DNA of 64,000 bases, from positions 31,359,053-31,423,052 of the forward strand of contig NC_079206.1 of assembly GCF_026745355.1 (NCBI RefSeq). The letters run 5' to 3'. The DNA is from Beta vulgaris subsp. vulgaris (lineage: Eukaryota > Streptophyta > Magnoliopsida > Caryophyllales > Amaranthaceae). Positions 56,254-64,000 of this stretch are shown here, piece by piece. Positions within the stretch are counted from its first letter, which is position 1, and each line of letters opens with the position of its first letter. The position numbers and the translations under genes are program-made. Below the pieces are notes generated by a model. It saw only the letters and a program-made list of their open reading frames with translations, did no database searches and had not been told where the DNA came from.

Positions 56254-56650
56254 TCTAGTGGGGAGGTGAGAAGGGGTGTGGGGATGTGGGCAGAGCGTGT
56301 GGTGGGCAAAGGGTGTGGTGGGCAGAAGTGGAGGGGTGGGGAAGTGGTGTGGGAGGGGTGGGGAGGTGGGCATGGGTATGGTGGGCAGGTTTGGAAGGGG
56401 CGAGGGGGTGGACAGGGGTGTCGGATGGGCAGAGGCTATGGGTGGGGTGTGGTGGGCAGAGGTGGGAGCGTTGGGGAGTTGGGCAGGGTGTGCGAGGGGT
56501 GTGATGGGCAAGTCTGGGAGGGGTGGGGAGGTAGGCAGGTGTAGGGTGTAGGTGGGGGAGGTGTAGGGTGGGCAGGGGTGGTGTGGGGAGGTGGGTGTGC
56601 GTGTGGGTGTGTGAAGGGTGGGCAGAGATGGTTTGTGCAACTAATGCAAA
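56254..56650 (+). repeat. G-rich minisatellite-like tract
   Basis: About 400 bp consist almost only of G, T and A on the plus strand, built from variants of GTGGGCAGAGGTGGGAGGGG and GGGTGTGGTGGGCA. Several runs of three or more G occur close together and could form G-quadruplexes. The long open frames in both strands (Gly/Trp-rich, Pro/His-rich) follow from composition and are not genes. Confidence 0.8.
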
Positions 56651-57063
56651 CCTAAAAATCTACACACTAGTTATATAACATTTCATATTATAATGTTAAA
56701 AAAGAATTTAGGGTTAAATGACTCGAAAAATACAAATTCGACGGGAAAAGGCCAAAATAGGCCTAAAATCACATGAGAAATTTATTTAGGTCGTCAACAA
56801 ATCAAACAAAAAATAAAACATACAAAGAAATTAAACTAGTTACCTCTTAACACAAGTGACGAGAAATGAAGAGAGAAGAGATAGTTGGAAATTTATTTGC
56901 CTTGCTTAGTCTCTTTTCCTACAATTAACAAAACCCACATTGCACGTTTAATCACATAATTAACTAAGAAAAGCAAATTTAACTAAAAGAGTGGACATGG
57001 ATTATGCAAATAAGATTGTGCATGATCATTCGACATCAATGTGCTACATCAAAAGAGGATTAT
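56651..57063. other. Unclassified AT-rich spacer
   Basis: No gene or repeat was recognised. It ends in ATTAT at 57059-57063, which may be the target duplication of the Gypsy LTR that follows; the other copy lies outside the window. Confidence 0.4.
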
Positions 57064-59200
57064 TGTAACACCCCGATGATTTCACTTTTCAGAAATACCT
57101 TTATAATATAAAAGTAGAGAATCACCCAAGTATCATCGCGTATGATAACGTATCGGCTTATTAAGATTGTTGCAACGGAAAACATATAACTAAACTTTAA
57201 CCTTATATTGTAAATAAATAAATAAGTATTTAGAAATCAATAAATCTAAATGAGTCTGATTTAAACAACTTAATAAATTAATTTTCCTACTAATGCAGAA
57301 AAATAAAATATACTAGTTACACATTCTCTCCATTCCAAATTCCCAATGATGCACATCTGCGAACCTGTAATGTCAATATGCTTTAATGAATCTGCTCACC
57401 AGAATGGATCATCACAGGATCAATAAGACAAAGCCATGATCACAAACACAAACAAACCACGTAAACAACACTGAGCACTACTTACTAATACATAATATTT
57501 CTAACATGATACTAAAAAAATAACATGCAGGGATAAAGTCTATAACTATCCTCGTTACACTTTATGTTATATACATGGTATCACTTGTTATGACACACAT
57601 ATAAGCAATCACAGAATTATACATCAATCATTCACAACTTACTTCTTTTATCTTAGTATTTAATAAATGATCAGAACTTACAACCCAAGATTACTTTCTT
57701 TTAATCTCAAACTTTCTTATTTGTTGAACCTAGCCAATAATCAAACTTACTTTTAGAAAGGCATACTTATCAACTTACCAAATATGGCCCACAATCCTCA
57801 TAAAGTAGTGAAAATAATACTTATAAGAGAACACATGAATAAACATGATTCAATCTCAATAAGATTAATTCCCCCAAGTGAATTAATCAATAAAGTTCCC
57901 TTCCACATGCTTGCATCAATAATTCCATACAAACATGACAATCTTTGACTCATAATCAATCTCATAATTAACATGCTTGCGCACAGGCATAAAACATGTA
58001 AAATTGAATTATACTAGAAATCACATATGAACATATAAAGTTCCTATACATGATACAACAACTTTTTCTTCTTAAATCATGATATTAAATCACATAGCAC
58101 ACAGGTATGTACGTACCTTATGTAGATAAATTGAAAGGCCACTTTTCTACTCTAAAAGTTTTCTATGGAATAATCTCCGACTAAAAAAATACAAAACATT
58201 GGTATATCAATATACCAATAAATTTTCAGCAATAGAACTTCACTTAAAAATGTGTCAAAACCATTTCTAAAATTCTTTTGACACCAAAAATTAAATATTT
58301 CAAACCCTAGAATATGGTACTATTAAAATAGACTTTTAAAACATCAAAAATCAAGCCTTTAATATTATAAATCTCATCTTGAACATAAAATATTGAATCT
58401 GAAATTCTTTTGCTTAATAATATTAATAATATGAAACATATAATTTGAAATAATTAAAGATACAATCTTTAAACAATAATTTATCAAAATAAAACTAAGA
58501 AATATGAAATCAATATATAAGAAAACGAGGAAAATAATCAAAAGAAAAAGGGAGAAAAAGAGTGAAATATCAAAATCGTAAGTGAAATATGGCAGCAAAA
58601 TTCAGAGGCCATAACTTATAGAATAATAATCGGAATCGAGTGATTCTTCAGTCTAAGTTCAATAACTTTTCGAGAATTTCTAAGAAGAAAGTTTTGGCTA
58701 AAAATAAACGAAACTATGAGAAATTGGGACAATCAGATTCGGGTGAGAGAGAAAAACGAGTGAAGGGATGGAAAGAGGAAAGAAGAATTAGTGGAAAACA
58801 AAAGCCAAATCTGAAAATATGAAGCCTAGGAGATTTAATGAAGTATTTATAGGTTCCCTTTCCTTAATCCTAGTAGAATGAGGAGTACATAAGAAAAGGA
58901 GTCTTGTTAGGAAAAGAATTACTCCTTTGGGCTTTTAAATGGGCTCAAAAGGTAACAAATTGGGCTTCTCAACCCATAAGGTTATTTTAATAATTAAAAA
59001 TACTTAAAATACTACTCTTTAAATAATTAAGGTTTCACTTAATGAAACATTTAATTAATTTAAGACATAAAAACCATAAAACTCTTTTAACTCCTCAAAA
59101 TAGTCAAACATTAAAATAATTCGACTCATACAATATTAAAATGATTTATAAATATACTTTAAATATAATTATAAAATTCACAAAATTTTGGGGGATTACA
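57064..59200 (-). repeat. 3' LTR of the second Gypsy family (2137 bp)
   Basis: On the minus strand it begins TGTAATCCCCCAAAATTTTG (plus end at 59200) and ends GGGGTGTTACA (plus start TGTAACACCCCG at 57064). It is unrelated in its body to the 2.7-kb LTRs on the left. A polypurine tract abuts its right side, and pol of the same strand follows. Confidence 0.85.
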
Positions 59201-59217
59201 GTCTACCCCTCTTAAAA
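59201..59217 (-). other. Polypurine tract of the right Gypsy element
   Basis: The minus strand reads TTTTAAGAGGGGTAGAC directly before the LTR start. A second near-identical motif lies at 59463-59477, next to the pol stop. Confidence 0.8.
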
Positions 59218-59472
59218 GAAGTTTCGTCCCGAAACTTGGGCACGAAAACCAAAACTTTTAAGAAAACTCTCTTTTAAAACTTTGAAGTAGGCAAAGTCGG
59301 AGATATTTGCAACACAACATGTGTACAGTATTCCCAAAATAACTTGACTGTGACACATAGTGGACACTTAATTTTGCAGCACCGTGTGCAAAACTCAAAC
59401 TTAAGCATAAAAATATGCAAAAATACCATAAAAATGGGCAAAAGCGCGAAATTATATCGCATTCTACCCCTC
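59218..59472 (-). other. Spacer between two polypurine motifs
   Basis: About 255 bp of non-coding sequence lie between the pol stop and the LTR, flanked on both sides by the AAGAGGGGTAGA motif. No frame was recognised. Confidence 0.5.
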
Positions 59473-61060
59473 TTAAAGAAAATGAGTTACGCCTTCGTGA
59501 CTCACCTCAAGGAATAAGTCTGGATACTTCTTTTTCATATCATCTTCGGCTTCCCATGTTGCCTCTTCAGACTCGTGGTCAGACCAAAGTACTTTCACGA
59601 TGTGGACATCCTTATTGCGTGTACTACACACTTTCCTATCGAGAATCTTGACAGGTCTTTCCTCATACGTGAGCTACTATCGATCTGAATCCATTCAGGC
59701 TCTAGGACATGACGTTCATCAGGGATGTAGCGTTTGAGTTGGGAAATAAGGAACACATCATGCATATTCTCATACTCCATTGGCAATGCCAATCTATAAG
59801 CTACTTTCCCAATTCGCTCCAAGATCTCATATGGGCCTACATACTTAGCACTTAACTTCCCCTTTTTCCCAAATCTCATGACACCCTTAGTGGGTGATAC
59901 TTTCAAGAACACCTTATCACCTATCGCAAACTCGTCATCGCGTCGTTTCAAGTCAGCATAACTTTTCTACCTATCTTGTGCAGCATGAATTGTAGCCTGA
60001 ATCAGTCTGACATTCTTGATGGTTTCCTCAATAAACTCTGTACCCAAGACTATATTTTCACTAAAGTCGTTCTAACAAATGGGACTTAATGCCTCAAAAG
60101 ATGCCATCTTAATCCTCGCATGATAACTATTGCTGTTATAATAAAACTCAATCAGGTCTAATTGGTCCTCCCAACTACCTTGAAAGGCAATAGCACATGC
60201 TCTCAGCATATCCTCCATAGTCTGGTTAGTCCTCTCAGTCTGACCATCAGTCGCAGGGTGAAAGATTGTACTCATTTTCAATGTTGTCTCAAGATTTGAT
60301 TGGACCTTTTTCCAACATTTCGAAAGAAACCTAGAGTCACGGTCAGAAATGATATCCTTTGGAACTCCATGTAGTCTCACCACATCCCTAATGTAAGTCT
60401 TAGCAAGTTGCTTATTTTTCCAGGTCTCCTTAATATGTATAAACACAATGGATTTGGTCAATCTATCCATAATAACCCAAATAGTGTCATTTCCACTCCT
60501 CGTTTTAGGTAAGGCAGTCATAAAGTCGATAGAAATAGAATCCCACTTCCATCCAAGAACCTATAAGGATTGAACCTTCCCCATGGGTCTCTTATGATCT
60601 ATCTTCACCTTCTGACAGGTTAGGCACTTAGGCACATACTCAGCTACCTCTCGCTTCATATTTGGCCACCAATAGATAACTTTAAGGTCTTTATACAACG
60701 TATCACCCCCAGGGTGCACAGAATATGGAGTATTATCCCCCTCATTCATAAGACGTCTCTGAAGGTCATTAAACTTTTGTTGTACACACCACCTCCCTTT
60801 AAACCTTAGACTCCCATCATCATGAATCTTAAAGTCAGCTTCCTTACCTTGCATAATTTTATCCTTGATCTTATCTAGGTGCTCATCTCCAACTTGACCC
60901 TCTTTGATCTCATCGAAAACAGAGAAACCCAAAGATAGAGTGTTAAGTCTTCCCTCACTTTCCCTAGGATTTAAGATTTCCAAGCTCAACCTTTGCATAT
61001 CTTGACACAACTCCTCAAGGACTATCAAGGCACTCAAGCTATGACTCGATTTCCTACTTA
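59473..61060 (-). pseudogene. Right Gypsy element integrase with chromodomain
   Basis: The H2C2 zinc-binding region (CLTCQKVKIDHKRPMG near 60600) is followed by the core with Asp in FMTALPKT, Asp in IISDRDSRFLSKCW (near 60340) and Glu in TERTNQTMEDML (near 60230). All three DDE residues are readable. About six codons (YGRKCR in related proteins) are missing after FEAL near 60090, and a TAG replaces Trp of ICWND near 60073. The C-terminal region [19 protein letters not shown] (near 59840) leads to a chromodomain-like tail (KVLW, EEATWEAEDDM, KKKYPDLF) ending at TAA 59473-59475. It was therefore a chromovirus. Confidence 0.9.
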
Positions 61061-62260
61061 GGGCATCAGCAACCACATTTGCTTTCCCCTTATGATACTG
61101 GATATATAGGTCATAATCTTTAATTAACTCTAGCCATCTTGTTTGCCTCATATTCAGGTCTTTTTGGGTGAAAATGTACTTCAAGCTCATGGTCTGTGAA
61201 TATCTTACAAGTCGCTCCATAGAGGTAATGTCTCCAAATTTTCAACGCACACACTATGACAGCTAACTCTAGGTCATGGGTAGGGTAATTAGCCTCATAA
61301 GGTTTTAATTGACGCGACGCACACGCAATTACTTTCCCATTCTGCTGTAATACACATCGTAGACCATTTTTCGAAGAATTACTATATACCTCAAATCCCT
61401 CATTCCCATCAGGCAAGGTTAAAATAGGTGCAGAGGTTAAACGATCTTTCAAAATCTGAAAGGCTCCTTCACACTTTTCACTCCACTCAAATTTTGACTC
61501 ATTTTTCATCAAGTTGGTCATAGGCCTTCCTATCTTCGAAAAATCTCTCATAATTCTCCTATAATAGCCAGCTAGACCTAAGAAACTTCTAATATCTAGC
61601 ACGCTCTTTGGAGTTGGCCACTCAATCACAGCTTGAATCTTAGCAGGATCTACTGAGACTCCTTCCTTAGACACATAGTGACCCAAAAACGCTACTTTCT
61701 CCAAATGAAACTAACACTTAGAGAATTTGGCATATAATTGGTTTTTCCTCAATATCTCCAAAATGATCCTCAAGTGCTCATCATGCTCAGTTTCATTCCT
61801 CGAATATATTAGTATGTCATGAATGAAAACCACCACAAACTTATCTAGAAACTCATGAAAGATCCTATTCATTAAATCCATAAATATAGCAGGAGCATTA
61901 GTTAACCCACATGGCATTACAGTGAACTCATAGTGACCATAATGCGTTCTAAAGGCAGTCTTAGGTACATCCTTATCATCTACCCTCAATTGGTGATATC
62001 GAGAATGTAAGTCAATCTTGGAGAACACACTCGCTCCATTCAACTGGTCGAATACGTCATCTATTCTAGGCAAAGGATATTTGTTTTTGATGGTTACATT
62101 ATTCAACTCCTTATAATCAATACATAGCCTCATGCTACCATCCTTTTTCTTCATAAACAACACAGGAGCTCCCCAAGGTGATGCACTAGGCCTAATATAA
62201 CCTTCATCCAACAGCTCTTACAATTGCATTTTCAGCTCACTCATCTCAGGAGGTGCCATT
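61061..62260 (-). pseudogene. Right Gypsy element reverse transcriptase and RNase H
   Basis: RT motifs are [18 protein letters not shown] (near 62130), [10 protein letters not shown] (usually RSGYHQ), MPCGLTNAP and FIHD near 61820. The usual motif is FIDD, so one catalytic Asp is His. RNase H follows ([18 protein letters not shown] near 61360; the usual YSDAS has Asn for Asp). A stop after KFSKC near 61711, a frameshift near 61190 and another near 62215 break the frame. At least two catalytic residues are altered, so it is dead apart from the frame breaks. Confidence 0.9.
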
Positions 62261-62690
62261 CTAGCTATAGGGTGCCTTAGATATAGGTGCAGTTCCAGGA
62301 ATTAAGCCTATGGTGAACTCAACAGCTCTACCAGGTGACATACCTGAAATCTCACTCGGAAACACATCCATAAACTCGTTAACAATTGGGACATCCTCAA
62401 GCTTTACTTCAACTTCCAACTCACATCCTGCACACTACAGAAAAATAACTCACACCCTTTTCTCATCAATTTCCTCACTTGCAAAGCAGAGATAATTCCA
62501 ACTTCTTAGGTTTTCCAAAACGTCTATAAGAGGTCAATTTTCCCAAAGGGTTTCCCAGCTCTACCTTTTGAATCTCACAATCGATATTGGCCTTGTAACG
62601 ACTTAACCAGTACATCCCAAGAATCAAAACTAGGTCTCCCAAATCAAATTCTATTAAGTCAGACGGAAAGACACAACCTCCTATCTTCAA
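62261..62690 (-). pseudogene. Right Gypsy element protease and linker
   Basis: The segment LVLILGMYWLSRYKANIDCE (near 62600) corresponds to the FDVILGMDWLSRYRA part of Gypsy proteases; the aligned Asp is Tyr. The DSGA active-site part is not readable. The linker to the RT includes MSPGRAVEFTIG-like sequence near 62320-62350. It is a decayed remnant. Confidence 0.75.
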
Positions 62691-63119
62691 AGGCAGATTC
62701 CTAAACTACTTAGTACACCTTATGATTTCTCCAGGAGGATAGACAAGTCAATCTCTTCATAATCTAGTAACCCCAATTGAATTTCCTCAATCAAACCTTG
62801 CTCAAATCACTAAGCCTTTAACTCTTCAGTGGCTATTACCTCAAGTGCATATCTAGACAATGCTATGAACTTGTTATAATACTCACAGATGGTCATGCTC
62901 CTCATCATAAGGTTGATAAACTCTTGGACCTTTAGTTTCATCATAAAAGTATGGTAAAAATTTTCCTCTTAAAGCAGCAATAAAGGATTCCCAATTAAAC
63001 TCTTTCACAATACTAAGTATAATCTCATTCTCTTTCCACCATAATTCAGTCTCATCCTTCAGATACAGTATAACTTTACTTACGTTCATACTCTCAGGAC
63101 TGTTCACATCCCCAAACAT
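62691..63119 (-). pseudogene. Right Gypsy element gag remnant
   Basis: KDETELWWKENE near 63050 and FNWESFIAALRGKFLPYF near 62960 match the Retrotrans_gag core. Out-of-frame remains of FIALSRYALEVIATEELKA lie at 62815-62880. The zinc knuckle expected between gag and protease is missing, so a deletion joins the capsid part almost directly to protease. Confidence 0.8.
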
Positions 63120-64000
63120 CTTTTCAAACGCCCTAATCCGACTCTCTAAGAGGATAAGGTCAGCTTACCCCTTAAGGTACGACGGTTTAATCTTATCTCA
63201 AACATGGCCCAGCAGAATCGGGATGCTCAACTCTTTCGAGTCCAATTCTCTGCCAATAGGCGAATAGCAGAATCTAAGAGATCGTTATTGTTTGACACTC
63301 TACTTCGCAACTGAAACTTAAAGTAACTCTACTTTAGGTTCCAGCATAACTTACATGCCCATCTAAGAAGGCAATATTTGATTTGATCATTAAATATCGC
63401 ATCAACAAATAATTTCTCAACTAGTTTCAAGTTCAACATGAAATGTTCTCTAATAGTCACATAATCATCCATGTAAAATATATTCACATCAACATGCAAG
63501 TAGAAACAAGCAAGAATATAATCACATAATGAAAATTTAAATAATAAGAATACTCCCATCTCGTGCCCAGAATAAATTCTTACTCGCTCATATAAATAAA
63601 TAATGGCTTTTATTCCGCAATCGATAATAAGAATATTTTTCCAATCCAAAATAACCAACTTATTCCTCAATAATATAAGGATGCTAAAGGAGGAAATTTA
63701 AACCATTGTAGCTCTGCTACTTAATCAACTACTAATCTTAAAGCATCAAAAAAATACACTATGGTGTTACATTATCTTTCCTATTCTTATTTCCTTTATA
63801 CCTTTTTGGAGTAAACATTTCATCTTCAAAGTCTCCAGAGTCCTCACTATAGTAATAATAATAGTAATAATAATAACTTAAATTCCTAGATCTTGTATAT
63901 CTTCAAATCCTTTTGGGTTGATGTCTATTCCCACCACCTCTAAATCACTCACATCGCTCAGATAAGGTCTCCAAGTACGATCAAACTCTTGAATTACTTC
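63120..64000 (-). other. Right edge, probable continuation of the Gypsy element
   Basis: No clear gag N-terminus, PBS or 5' LTR is visible. A minus-strand frame at about 63880-64000 reads EVIQEFDRTWRPYLSDVSDL and continues, but I do not recognise it. An ATT/AAT simple repeat lies at about 63850-63880. The sequence is cut by the window edge. Confidence 0.4.

Noticed and set aside
56245..56640. Proline/histidine-rich and glycine/tryptophan-rich proteins
   Set aside because: The three forward frames and the reverse frame are all open because the tract lacks A/T-rich stop codons. This is a composition effect.

Overview
The window is repeat-rich nuclear DNA of a flowering plant, almost certainly a eudicot. 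It consists nearly entirely of nested transposable elements. Evidence: chromodomain-type Ty3/Gypsy elements, a Sirevirus-type Ty1/Copia element with an envelope-like ORF, primer-binding sites complementary to plant initiator tRNA-Met, a CACTA DNA transposon, spliced exon fragments of a plant purple acid phosphatase, and a plant-type tRNA-Thr(AGU) relic. I see no intact host gene and no bacterial feature. The plant family cannot be fixed from the sequence alone.

Layout. (1) 1-26052: minus-strand Ty3/Gypsy chromovirus (Tekay/Del-like) in a shared-LTR head-to-tail array: partial internal, LTR1, internal A, LTR2, internal B, LTR3, internal C, LTR4. Each LTR is about 2.7 kb and each internal region about 4.4-4.6 kb. 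All coding regions are broken, and B and C share three identical nonsense mutations. (2) 21574-35427: a direct tandem duplication with a unit of about 6.9 kb. It carries gag/protease of copy C, LTR4, a Sirevirus 3' fragment and the left half of a CACTA element; the second copy gives internal D, LTR5 and the left part of the complete CACTA element. (3) 33130-38334: a complete non-autonomous CACTA element, about 5.2 kb, holding four purple acid phosphatase exons, further unidentified exons and a tRNA-Thr relic. (4) 38338-55349: a minus-strand Sirevirus (env-like ORF, RNase H/RT remnant, integrase, protease, gag, PBS, 5' LTR). Its 5' LTR is split by (5) 45370-54405, a plus-strand gag-only non-autonomous LTR element, also in a shared-LTR tandem (truncated LTR, gag, LTR, gag, LTR), bracketed by the 5-bp target duplication TTTAT. 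(6) 55350-57063: unclassified DNA with a GGGTC-type repeat and a very G-rich minisatellite. (7) 57064-64000: a second, different minus-strand chromovirus (3' LTR, pol with chromodomain, protease, gag remnant) running off the right edge.

Inferred history: the Sirevirus inserted first. The gag-only element entered its 5' LTR, the CACTA element entered its 3' internal region, and the Gypsy array came to lie against its 3' end. A later tandem duplication copied the Gypsy/CACTA junction. The near-identical duplicate units differ mainly by single-base deletions, so some frameshifts here may be sequencing or assembly error. The most notable content is the two independent shared-LTR tandem structures and the gene-capturing CACTA element; neither is a wholly new class of system.
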